Source of the DNA: JASHPR01 sp963833885
GTDB lineage: Bacteria; Actinomycetota; Actinomycetes; Streptosporangiales; Streptosporangiaceae
Assembly: GCA_963833885.1 (NCBI GenBank)
Contig: CAWHZU010000015.1
Location: 1-64,000 of the forward strand
Length of the DNA stretch: 64,000 bases
Direction of reading: 5' to 3'
Shown piece after piece: positions 7,227 through 15,754 of the stretch (positions within the stretch are counted from its first letter, which is position 1; every line of letters begins with the position of its first letter). The position numbers were made by a program, and so were the translations under genes. The notes under the pieces are model-generated. The model saw only the letters and a list, made by a program, of their open reading frames with translations, was not told the origin of the DNA and did no database searches.

Positions 7227-9959
7227 GTGGAGGGCTGGCCTGCGCCGTGCAGATCGGATTCAGGCGTGGCGTCTAGCGCAAATCCGGCCAAGCCGGGTCC
7301 GGCAGCTCCGCGACTGATTCAGCGGGCAGCACTCGTCGCGGCCCTCGATCGCGCGGCGGAAACAAAGGTAACGCTTATCTCGGCCCCCGCCGGCAGCGGA
7401 AAGACCTCGCTGCTGCGGGCCTGGGCAGCCGGTCCCGGCCAGCGCTACCGGCTGGCGGTCGTCCAGGTGCAGCGCGACCAGCAGGACTCCCAGCAGTTCT
7501 GGCTTGCCGTTCTTTCCGCAGTCCGGCAGGCATCCGGTACACCTGTTGACGGGGAGCTACTGGCGGCGACACCTGACTTCAACGAAGCAACTGCCGGCGA
7601 GTGGGTCCTGTCCGAGCTCGCTGAGCATCGTGAACGGACGTTCCTGGTCATCGATGATCTGCACGAGCTGACGTCTCCGGACGCGCTCCTGCAGCTCACG
7701 CGGCTGCTGGAACGGCTTCCCCCGCACGTGCACGCGATCCTCGCGACGCGGCGCGATCTGCGGCTGCGGTTGCACAAACTCCGCCTCTCCGGTGATCTGG
7801 CCGAGATCCGCGCTGCGGACCTGCGTTTCACGCCCGACGAGACTCGCGAGCTGCTGCAAGCATCGGGCATCGCGCTCTCGGCAGCCAGCGCCGCGAAGCT
7901 GCACGAGCATACGGAAGGCTGGGCCGCAGGCCTGCGGCTCGCGGCGATCTCCCTGGCGCACAGTCATGACCCAGAACGATTCGTGGCGGAGTTCTCTGGC
8001 AGCAGCCGGACCGTGGCCGAGTACCTGCTCGCCGAGATGCTGGAGAGCCAGCCGGCCGATGTCCAGCAGCTGCTGCTGCGCACCTCGCTGCTCGACCGCG
8101 TCAACGGCGAGCTGGGTGATCTGCTGACCGGTCATCCGGGCTCCGAACGGATTCTGCTCAACCTCGAGGACGCCAACGCCTTTGTCGTCTCGCTCAACGC
8201 CGGCCGGACGTGGTTCCGTTATCACTACCTGTTCGCTGACCTGCTGCGGCTAGAACTGCGCCGCAGGCTGCCCGAAGAGCTGCCGGTCCTGCACAGGCTC
8301 GCGGCGACGTGGTTCAGCGAGCACGGTCAGATCGTCGACGCCATCCGGCACACGCAGGCCGCCGGTGACTGGTGCGAGGCGGCGCGACTGATGGCCGATC
8401 ACTCGTTCAGCCTGACGCTGGACGGCCAGGCCCAGACCATCCAGGCGCTGCTGCGGGCGTTCCCGCCGGGTGCCGTTACCGACGGCCCCGATCTGCCACT
8501 CGCGCGCGCCACCATTGACGTTGCCGAGGGACGCCTGAACGATGCCGCCGCCCACCTGACCGTGGCCGAGGCCCTGATCGGTTCGACGTCGCCAGACCGT
8601 AAGCACCGCCTCGAAGTAGCGTTCGCGGCACTCCGCTTGTCGCTGGCGCGCAAGCGCGGCCATCTCACCAGCGTGGTCGAGCAGGTCAGGTTCCTCGCCT
8701 CGCCGGTCAGCGGCCGTTCCGACGAGGACATCGCGCTCGACAGCGACCTGCGAGCGGTCGCGCTCATGAACCTCGGCATCGTCGAGGCATGGACGCTGGC
8801 GAACCGGGACAGCGAACGGCACCTGCGGGAGGGTGCCGCACTCGCCCGCAGGATCGGGCGTCCGTATCTCGAAGTGGCGTGCCTGGCTGAACTTGGCTTC
8901 GCGTCGAAGATCGAGCCGCCCGCCACCACGCGGCGGCGGTGCCAGGAGGCGATCGCCCTCGCCGAGCACCATGGCTGGGGCGCCGAGCCGGTCATCTCGC
9001 CAGCGCTGGTGAACCTCGCCGGAACCTTCATCATCACCGGCGAATTCGGCGATGCCGAGCGCTGGCTGCAGCGGGCCGCCAGGGCTATGGAGACCGACAC
9101 CGGGCCCGTCATCAGGCTGCTGCTGCACCACGGTATCGGCATGCTGTCGTCCGGCCGCGGCATGCTGCGCGCGGCGCTTGCCGAGTACCGGGCGGCCGAG
9201 GACCTGCAGGCCGAGCTCGAAGGCTCATACGCGCTCGCTGGGCAGCTGGCTGGCTGGCGGCTGAGCACCCAGGCGCGCCTCGGGGAGCTCGCCGAAGTCC
9301 GGACCGCGCTGTCTGCGCTCGGCGGCGAGCTGGCAGGATCCGGTGAGATCGCCAACGCGCGCGCCACCCTCTGTCTCGCTGAGGACGACCCAGCCGGTGC
9401 TGTGGCCGCAGCTTCGGATGTCCTGGCCGGGACAGCCCCGGCCATCGGACACCTGACCCTCGCTGAGGCGAACCTGCTGGCGGCACTCGCGCACCGGGAA
9501 CTCGGCGATCAGCGCGCCGCCATCGCGGCCACCGAGAGCGCGCTGGCCCTGGCGGAAGCCGACCGCCTCGTGCTGCCGTTCGCGATGACCGGCTCCGTTG
9601 AACTGCTCGAGGCCATGCCGCGGCACGAGACGGCGCACGCGGCGCTGCTTGACGACATCATTGACATCCTTCACGGAGCCCGGACAGCTCCGCGAGATGA
9701 GCCTGCGCCAGCCGAGATCGAGCAGCTGAGTCCCAGCGAACTGCGGGTGCTGCGGTATCTGCCGACGAATCTCTCCCGCCCGGAGATCGCCAGCGAGCTG
9801 TCGGTCTCGGTCAACACGGTGAATACGCACATCCGCAACATCTACGCCAAGCTCCAGGCCCAGGATCGCTCCTCGGCCGTGCATCGGGCCCGCCAAATAC
9901 GGCTGCTCTCGGCCGGCCTGACGGGCGAGACCGCTCGCCGCGCGGCACGGCGCGATTAG
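7227..9959 (+). CDS. LAL-family (MalT-like) LuxR transcriptional regulator
   Basis: 910 residues. The N-terminal STAND ATPase has a Walker A motif APAGSGKTSLL (GSGKT at 56-60) and a Walker B-like FLVIDDLHEL. The central third is helical repeats of TPR/MalT type. The C-terminal LuxR helix-turn-helix runs from about 845 to 900 (LSPSELRVLRYLPTNLS, EIASELSVSVNTVNTHI). Such regulators are ATP- and inducer-dependent activators. The GTG at 7227 is the first start; a GTG at 7266 (VASSANPAKP) is an equally plausible one. The likely target is the downstream kinase or the divergent minus-strand operon. Confidence 0.88.
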   Translation: MEGWPAPCRSDSGVASSANPAKPGPAAPRLIQRAALVAALDRAAETKVTLISAPAGSGKTSLLRAWAAGPGQRYRLAVVQVQRDQQDSQQFWLAVLSAVRQASGTPVDGELLAATPDFNEATAGEWVLSELAEHRERTFLVIDDLHELTSPDALLQLTRLLERLPPHVHAILATRRDLRLRLHKLRLSGDLAEIRAADLRFTPDETRELLQASGIALSAASAAKLHEHTEGWAAGLRLAAISLAHSHDPERFVAEFSGSSRTVAEYLLAEMLESQPADVQQLLLRTSLLDRVNGELGDLLTGHPGSERILLNLEDANAFVVSLNAGRTWFRYHYLFADLLRLELRRRLPEELPVLHRLAATWFSEHGQIVDAIRHTQAAGDWCEAARLMADHSFSLTLDGQAQTIQALLRAFPPGAVTDGPDLPLARATIDVAEGRLNDAAAHLTVAEALIGSTSPDRKHRLEVAFAALRLSLARKRGHLTSVVEQVRFLASPVSGRSDEDIALDSDLRAVALMNLGIVEAWTLANRDSERHLREGAALARRIGRPYLEVACLAELGFASKIEPPATTRRRCQEAIALAEHHGWGAEPVISPALVNLAGTFIITGEFGDAERWLQRAARAMETDTGPVIRLLLHHGIGMLSSGRGMLRAALAEYRAAEDLQAELEGSYALAGQLAGWRLSTQARLGELAEVRTALSALGGELAGSGEIANARATLCLAEDDPAGAVAAASDVLAGTAPAIGHLTLAEANLLAALAHRELGDQRAAIAATESALALAEADRLVLPFAMTGSVELLEAMPRHETAHAALLDDIIDILHGARTAPRDEPAPAEIEQLSPSELRVLRYLPTNLSRPEIASELSVSVNTVNTHIRNIYAKLQAQDRSSAVHRARQIRLLSAGLTGETARRAARRD

Positions 9960-10000
9960 TCCCGTCGGAGTGGCTCTGCCCGGACGGCTCAGAGCATCGG

Positions 10001-10075
10001 GCCGCACCCGGGTCGGCCGGGCCGCACCCGGGTCGGCCGGGCCGCACCCCGGGTCGGCCGGGCCGCGGCCGGTCG
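10001..10075 (+). repeat. GC-rich 20-bp tandem repeat
   Basis: The unit GCCGCACCCGGGTCGGCCGG occurs perfectly at 10001-10020 and 10021-10040, then with one extra C at 10041-10061, then as a decayed partial copy to about 10075. It lies between the regulator and the kinase gene. Each unit contains CCGGGTCGGCCGG-type partial symmetry, so it could fold or act as an operator array or as slippage-prone DNA. Confidence 0.9.
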
Positions 10076-10120
10076 GATTCAATCAGGGGTGCCGATCGTG
10101 ATCAGTGTCAGGAGCAGACG

Positions 10121-11803
10121 ATGGCCCTTCGGAAGATCATCAACGACCCCAGCGAGTTCGTGGACGAGGTGCTGGATGGCATCGTCAGCGCTCATCCGGA
10201 CGCGTACCGTTTCGCGTCCGCGGACAAGCGCGCGGTTGTCGCACCCGCCACGCCAGGGCGGGTCGGAATCGTCACCGGCGGCGGGAGCGGGCACCTGCCG
10301 CTCTTCCTCGGCTATGTCGGCTCCGGGCTAGCCACCGGCGTTGCCGTGGGGAACGTGTTCTCCTCGCCGTCTCCTGCGCAGATCTTCGCCGCCACCAGGG
10401 CCGCCGACGGCGGCAACGGGGTGCTGTACCTCTACGGCAACTACGGCGGCGACGTCTATAACTTCGACCTTGCTGCAGAGATGGCCTCGGCCCATGGAAT
10501 CCCGACCCGCACGGTTCTCGGCGCGGACGACGTGCTGTCCGCGCCTGCGGACCGGGCGTCCACGCGGCGCGGCATCGCGGGCCTGGTGATGGTGTACAAG
10601 ATTGCCGGCGCGGCTGCGGACCGCGGCTACACACTCGACGAGGTCGCGATGATCGCCCAACGCGCCGCCGACGCGGTGCGGACCGCTGGAATGGGCCTCG
10701 CGCCGACGATTCTCCCCGCAGCCGGAAAACCTACCTTCACTCTGGCTGAAGGCGAGATGGAAGTCGGCGTCGGCATTCACGGCGAAAGTGGCATCGCCAC
10801 CGTTCCGATCGCATCGGCGGACTCGATTGCCGGAACGCTCTTCGAGCACCTCAATGCGGAACTCGAGCTGACCGCGGGATCGCGGGTCGCCGTGCTCGTC
10901 AACGGGCTCGGCGCAACGCCACTCGAGGAGCTGTACCTGCTCTACTCGGCGATCGCCCGGCTGGCCGCGGAGCGGGGCGCGCACATCGCCTACAACTTCG
11001 TCGGGGAATACGCGACCAGCCTGGAGATGGCGGGCGCATCGGTCTCGGTCATGCACCTGGATAGCGAGCTGGAGGCGCTGCTCAACGCCCCTGCGCATTC
11101 GCCCTTCTACCGTCCCGGCACCGCCATCTCCCAGCCCCGCGAGGCAAGCGCCACCGTCGAGCAAGCCGTCGCCGTGCAGGCAAGCCATCCCACAGTGGAC
11201 TTCGAGTCCCCACTGCGTTCCGCGTTCCTCGCTCTGGCCGAACAGATGCCAGCACACACCGATGAACTGCGGGACCTGGACGCGGCCCTGGGGGATGGCG
11301 ATCTCGGGCTGACCGTGTCGGCAGGGGTCGTGGCGATGGCTGACCGCATCTCCGAGCTGCCGGACACGATCACCTCGAGCGCATTGATGCGCGAGGCCGC
11401 GATGGCGTTCGCATCGGCCAACCCGTCTACCTTCGCCGCCCTCGTCGGGTCGGGCATGCTGGCCGCATCGACGGGCATCGACGACTCGCGACCGCTCGAC
11501 AGGCAGGCAGCGGTCGCCATTGGCCGCGCGATCGCCGCAGCCATTGTGGCAAAGGGCGGTGCAGAACTCGGCGACAAGACCTTGCTCGACGTTCTCGTGC
11601 CGGCACTCGACGAACTCGACGATGGCGCGTCCGCCGGGCACCTGCGCGCCTTCCTCGACCGCCGCGTCGGCGAGATCGCGTCGTGGCGTTCCAGGCGAGG
11701 CCGCGCCGCCTGGCACCAGGAGCGCAGCATCGGGCTCAAGGACCCCGGATCCGTGGCGGTCGCCTACGCCCTCGTCATCCTGATCGACAACGGTCCGGCT
11801 TAA
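10121..11803 (+). CDS. fused DhaK-DhaL dihydroxyacetone/tetrose kinase
   Basis: 560 residues. DhaK part (1-330): VGIVTGGGSGHLP and the covalent substrate-binding His in GVGIHGESG (His220). DhaL part (about 365-560): DLDAALGDGDLGLTVSAG with the Mg-ATP-binding Asp residues, and AFASANPSTFAALVGSGML. It phosphorylates dihydroxyacetone or a related ketose using ATP, independently of the PTS. The usual GGGSGHEP is GGGSGHLP here, a divergence I associate with tetrulose-type (erythrulose) kinases rather than glycerone kinase; that part is inference. It follows the LAL regulator and the tandem repeat, so it may be controlled by that regulator. Confidence 0.88.
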   Translation: MALRKIINDPSEFVDEVLDGIVSAHPDAYRFASADKRAVVAPATPGRVGIVTGGGSGHLPLFLGYVGSGLATGVAVGNVFSSPSPAQIFAATRAADGGNGVLYLYGNYGGDVYNFDLAAEMASAHGIPTRTVLGADDVLSAPADRASTRRGIAGLVMVYKIAGAAADRGYTLDEVAMIAQRAADAVRTAGMGLAPTILPAAGKPTFTLAEGEMEVGVGIHGESGIATVPIASADSIAGTLFEHLNAELELTAGSRVAVLVNGLGATPLEELYLLYSAIARLAAERGAHIAYNFVGEYATSLEMAGASVSVMHLDSELEALLNAPAHSPFYRPGTAISQPREASATVEQAVAVQASHPTVDFESPLRSAFLALAEQMPAHTDELRDLDAALGDGDLGLTVSAGVVAMADRISELPDTITSSALMREAAMAFASANPSTFAALVGSGMLAASTGIDDSRPLDRQAAVAIGRAIAAAIVAKGGAELGDKTLLDVLVPALDELDDGASAGHLRAFLDRRVGEIASWRSRRGRAAWHQERSIGLKDPGSVAVAYALVILIDNGPA

Positions 11804-12168
11804 CTGCTCCGCGTCGGCGGCCAGGTTGAGCAATGGCAAATCACGACGCCCCGCTGCGCTAAATGAACTAAGCCGGCGAAAGTCGCGGCTAATGACAGGC
11901 ATGGCGAAAAACAAGACGCCATATCTTATCTTGGCCAAGCCAGGCTTCTCGTGCAAGCCCGGATTTCTTAAGAGAAGCGTGAAGCGTTTCTAATAGTTTA
12001 AGTCTTGAGAGGCTCTAGCGAAGCTGCCTATATTTCGGGGAAGATGCTCTTCATCCGTGTGATCAACATCAACGGGGCCGTGGCGGGTCGCTGCGCCTTT
12101 GACTTCCGGAGAACGCCACCAGGTGTGCTGGCCGAGCGAGCTCCCCGAGTTCGTTAGGAGGATCGGCG
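11804..12168 (+). promoter_or_regulatory. 365-bp upstream region of solute-binding lipoprotein gene
   Basis: The central part (about 11860-12010) is distinctly AT-richer than its surroundings, as expected for a promoter. A strong ribosome site AGGAGG at 12156-12161 lies eight bases before the ATG. No coding frame, RNA gene or convincing terminator is visible. Confidence 0.4.
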
Positions 12169-14049
12169 ATGGGGTCAGCTCGTGTGCGGCACCCTAGATC
12201 ACGATCATGGTTGCGTCGGCTGGTGCTGCCGGCGGCCGGAGTTGTGGCGCTGGCGCTGGTGGCGGCAGGCTGCACCAACAGCAGCAGCAGCACCGCTTCG
12301 GGAAGCAGCACGCCAGTCAAAGGCGGCACCGCGGTGTTCGCCGAGCCGCCGGACTCGCCGCCGGACTACATCTTCCCGTTCATGGACTCGGCGGTTTCCA
12401 ACAACGTGAACCTGTTCGACTTCACCTACCTGATGTACCGGCCGATGTACTGGATCGGTGAGGGCACCCAGCCGGTGTTCAACGCCGCCCTCAGCGTCGC
12501 CGACGCGCCTACCTTCAACGGCCGGAACGTGACGATCAAGATGAAGAACTACAAATGGTCCAACGGGGCGCCCGTGACCGCGCAGGACGTCATGTTCTGG
12601 ATCAACATGGACCGGGCGGTACCGCAGGACTGGTTCGACTACAGCCCGGGCGGCTTCCCGTCGAACGTGACGAACATCAAGGCCGTCAACTCGACCACCC
12701 TGACGATGACGATGAACAAGGCGTATTCACCGACCTGGTTCCAGTACAACCAGCTGACTCAGATCACCCCGATGCCCGCGGCGTGGGACCGGACCGCATC
12801 CGGGCCCAGCAACTGTGACACGACGGTCAGCGACTGCGCCGCGGTATACAAGTACCTGTCCGGCCAGGCCAACGACCTGGACACCTACGCCACGAATCCC
12901 CTCTGGGGCGTCGTGGACGGGCCGTGGAAGCTGAGCGCGTTCAACTCCGACGGGCACATCACGTTCGTGCCGAACAAGTCCTACTCCGGCCCGATCAAGC
13001 CGAAGCTGTCGGAGTTCCAGGAGGTGCCGTTCACCACCGACGCAGCCGAGTACGACGTGCTGCAGTCGCCGAACGCCAGCACCAAGATCGATTACGGGTA
13101 CCTGCCACAGGCGGATGCGCCGGCCAAGCCGGCGAATGCCGCCGTCGGCGCCAACCCGCTGGCCTCGAAGGGGTACACGCTGTCCCCGCTGTACACGTGG
13201 GGCTACGACTTCTTTGTGCTGAACTACCAGTCGACGACCGGCAACGGCCCGGTCTTCAAGCAGCTGTACTTCCGGCAGGCGCTGGAGTACCTGACCAACC
13301 AGAAGGCAATTATCCAGGGCCCGATGCGCGGCTACGGCGAGCCGACCGTCGGCCCGGTCGGGAATACCCCGCTGAGCAAGTTCCTGTCCCCGACGGGCCA
13401 GGCAGAGACGAAATCCGGAGAGGGCCCGTACCCGTTCAGCATCGCCAAGGCCAAGGCGCTGCTGTCCAGCCACGGCTGGACGGTGAACCCGGGCGGCGTC
13501 ACCACCTGCGCCGATCCGGCCAAGTGCGGGCCGGGGATCGCCAAGGGCAAGGCGCTCAGCTTCACCTTCCCGTACGCCTCCGGTATCGGCTGGCTCGCGT
13601 CGCTGATGGCCGCGCTGCAGTCGAACGCGTCGCAGGTGGGCATCAAGGTGAACCTGCAGGCCAAGCCCATCAATCAGCTGACCGAGACGAGCCTGGCCAA
13701 CTGCGTCGTGGCGCACATCTCGTGCAACTGGGACTTCGCGGCCTGGGGCGGAGCCACGTTCTCGCCGGACTACCTGCCGACGGGCGACGTGTACTACTAC
13801 TCCGGCGCGGCGACCAACTCCGGCGGCTACAACGACGCGGAGAACGACGCACTGATCAACAAGACGCTCCTCAGCGGGAACATGTCCTACATGTACGCCT
13901 GGGAGGACTACCTGTCGAAGCAGCTGGCGCAGGTGTGGCAGCCGGCTCCCGCCTTCCAGCTCACCGAGGTCGCGGGCAACCTCAAGGGCGCCCTGCCGCA
14001 GTCGTCCACGCTGTCGATCAACCCGGAGAACTGGTACTTCGTGAAGTAA
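12169..14049 (+). CDS. family 5 extracellular solute-binding lipoprotein (peptide/nickel/opine ABC type)
   Basis: 626 residues. Signal peptide with basic n-region (RHPRSRSWLRR), hydrophobic core and lipobox LVAAGC, followed by a Ser-rich linker, so it is a membrane-anchored lipoprotein outside the cell. The SBP_bac_5 fold is indicated by KMKNYKWSNGAPVTAQDVMF and YFRQALEYLTNQKAI. It delivers peptides or other bulky solutes to an ABC permease. No permease or ATPase genes are adjacent: a terminator and convergent genes follow. It must therefore work with components encoded elsewhere or be an orphan sensor. Confidence 0.9.
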   Translation: MGSARVRHPRSRSWLRRLVLPAAGVVALALVAAGCTNSSSSTASGSSTPVKGGTAVFAEPPDSPPDYIFPFMDSAVSNNVNLFDFTYLMYRPMYWIGEGTQPVFNAALSVADAPTFNGRNVTIKMKNYKWSNGAPVTAQDVMFWINMDRAVPQDWFDYSPGGFPSNVTNIKAVNSTTLTMTMNKAYSPTWFQYNQLTQITPMPAAWDRTASGPSNCDTTVSDCAAVYKYLSGQANDLDTYATNPLWGVVDGPWKLSAFNSDGHITFVPNKSYSGPIKPKLSEFQEVPFTTDAAEYDVLQSPNASTKIDYGYLPQADAPAKPANAAVGANPLASKGYTLSPLYTWGYDFFVLNYQSTTGNGPVFKQLYFRQALEYLTNQKAIIQGPMRGYGEPTVGPVGNTPLSKFLSPTGQAETKSGEGPYPFSIAKAKALLSSHGWTVNPGGVTTCADPAKCGPGIAKGKALSFTFPYASGIGWLASLMAALQSNASQVGIKVNLQAKPINQLTETSLANCVVAHISCNWDFAAWGGATFSPDYLPTGDVYYYSGAATNSGGYNDAENDALINKTLLSGNMSYMYAWEDYLSKQLAQVWQPAPAFQLTEVAGNLKGALPQSSTLSINPENWYFVK

Positions 14050-14057
14050 CCAAGCCC

Positions 14058-14095
14058 GCAACCCCCGGCGCGGGATTACCCGTGCCGGGGGTTGC
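14058..14095. terminator. strong bidirectional hairpin terminator
   Basis: A 17-bp stem (14058-14074 with 14079-14095, including one G-T pair) closes on an ATTA loop. The outer 12 bp, GCAACCCCCGGC and its complement, pair perfectly. It lies between convergent genes ending at 14049 (+) and 14129 (-). Confidence 0.8.
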
Positions 14096-14128
14096 GCCAT
14101 TCTCGATAGGCCCTGACCGGCGCGCCCG

Positions 14129-15754
14129 TTACACGCTGCCGACCTGCTTGTCCTCGCCTGCCCACTCGCGCTGGCGCAGCACGAACTTCTGGATCTTGCC
14201 GGTCGAGGTCTTCGGCAGCGGCCCGAACTCGACCGTGTCCGGGCATTTGTAGTGCGCGAGGCGGTCGCGGCAGAACGCGATGATCTCTTCCGGAGTCGCC
14301 GCAGCTCCCTCGTTCAGGGTGACGTACGCCTTGGGCCGTTCCCCCCAGTGCGGGTGCGGGATCCCGATGACCGCGCACTCGAGCACCGCGGGGTGGGCGG
14401 AGATGGCCTGCTCAACCTCGATGCTGGAGATGTTCTCCCCGCCGGAGATGATGACGTCCTTGCCGCGGTCGCGCAGTTCGATGTTGCCGTCGGGATGCCA
14501 TACGGCGAGGTCCCCGGAATGGAACCAACCGCCCTTGAACGCGGTCCCGGTGGCGGTCTGGTCGTCGAAGTAGCCGCTCATGACGTTGTTCCCGCGCATG
14601 ACCACCTCGCCCATCGTGGCCCCGTCGCGGGGGACGTCGTGCATCTCATCGTCGACGACGCGGACGAGATCCGAGGAGATGTAAGCCTGCCCCTGGCGGG
14701 CCAGGAATTTCGCGCGCTGCTCCACCGGGAGTCCGGCGAAGCCCTCTGGCTCGGGGCACACGGTGACCGGGCCGTACGTCTCGGTCAGGCCGTACACGTG
14801 CACCACGTGGAAGTTCAGCTCGCTCATCCGGCCCAGCAGCGTCGGTGACGGGGGAGCGGCGGCCACCATCGCGGTCACCGGCCGGTCCAGCCGGTGCGCC
14901 CGGGGATGGTTGATGACCATCAGGTGGACGGTCGGCGCGCCGTTGTAGTGCGTCACGCCCTCGCCGTCGATCAGATCCCAGACCAGCTCGGCATCCACGG
15001 CATGGATGGTCACGTGCCGCGCGGCCACCGCCGTGACCGCCCACGGGAAGCACCAGCCGTTGCAGTGGAACATCGGCAGTGTCCACAGGTACACCGAATC
15101 GGTTCGCAGGCCGGCCACGATCACCTCGTTGAGCGCGTTCAGGTACGCGCCGCGATAGGTGTACTGCACCCCCTTGGGCCGCCCGGTAGTCCCGGAGGTG
15201 TAGTTGATCGAGATCGTCTCCTCTTCGTCTTCCAGCCAGCTGGCCGGCCTCTCCGGCGCGGCGCCGGCCAGGAACTCCTCATACGCGTCCCCCGGGGCGC
15301 CGGTGTCATCGACGCGGATCACGGTCATGCCGGACAGGTCAGCCAGCTTCGTCTGCGCTTCCAGCGCGGTGTCCAGCAGCAGGTACTTCGCGCCGCTGTG
15401 CTGCAGGATGTAGCCGACCTCGGCTGCGGACAGGCGGTTGTTGACCGCGACCAGGATCCCGCCCGCGGCGGGCACGCCGAAGTGGGCCTCCAGCATCGGC
15501 GACGAATTGAACAGCAGCGTGGCGACGCGGTCTGTTTTGGCCAGGCCCGCGGACCTGAGTGCGTTCGCCAGCCGCCAGGACCGCTCCGCGAGCTCGCGGT
15601 AGCTGCGGCGCCGCTTGCCGTCCACAACCGCGGTCTTGCCGGGGTAGATGTAGGCGGCCCGTTCCAGGAAATCGACCGGGTTGAGCTCGGTGCGGAAGAC
15701 CTTGCCACCCGCGTTCCCGTGCTCAGGTGCACCAGGCAGCTCAGCGCTCATCAT
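14129..15754 (-). CDS. AMP-forming acyl-CoA synthetase
   Basis: 541 residues of the ANL superfamily. It activates a carboxylic acid to its acyl-AMP and then its CoA thioester. Motifs: ISINYTSGTTGRPKGVQ (A3 P-loop), HVYGLTETYGPVT (A5), FHSGDLAVWHPDGNIELRDR (A7-A8 hinge) and TGKIQKFVLRQ with the catalytic Lys near the C-terminus (A10). The chain-length class is not readable; FACL-type actinobacterial ligases for medium or long chains look most similar. Two ATGs overlap the TGA of the upstream FAD oxidase (ATGATGA) after GGGAGG; the second ATG has the better spacing. It forms a two-gene operon with that oxidase. Confidence 0.9.
   Translation of the reverse strand: MMSAELPGAPEHGNAGGKVFRTELNPVDFLERAAYIYPGKTAVVDGKRRRSYRELAERSWRLANALRSAGLAKTDRVATLLFNSSPMLEAHFGVPAAGGILVAVNNRLSAAEVGYILQHSGAKYLLLDTALEAQTKLADLSGMTVIRVDDTGAPGDAYEEFLAGAAPERPASWLEDEEETISINYTSGTTGRPKGVQYTYRGAYLNALNEVIVAGLRTDSVYLWTLPMFHCNGWCFPWAVTAVAARHVTIHAVDAELVWDLIDGEGVTHYNGAPTVHLMVINHPRAHRLDRPVTAMVAAAPPSPTLLGRMSELNFHVVHVYGLTETYGPVTVCPEPEGFAGLPVEQRAKFLARQGQAYISSDLVRVVDDEMHDVPRDGATMGEVVMRGNNVMSGYFDDQTATGTAFKGGWFHSGDLAVWHPDGNIELRDRGKDVIISGGENISSIEVEQAISAHPAVLECAVIGIPHPHWGERPKAYVTLNEGAAATPEEIIAFCRDRLAHYKCPDTVEFGPLPKTSTGKIQKFVLRQREWAGEDKQVGSV

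Noticed and set aside
14252..14848. Long plus-strand frame inside the acyl-CoA ligase gene
   Set aside because: It is antisense to a gene with complete ANL motifs; composition and codon pattern show it is a shadow of the GC-rich minus-strand gene.
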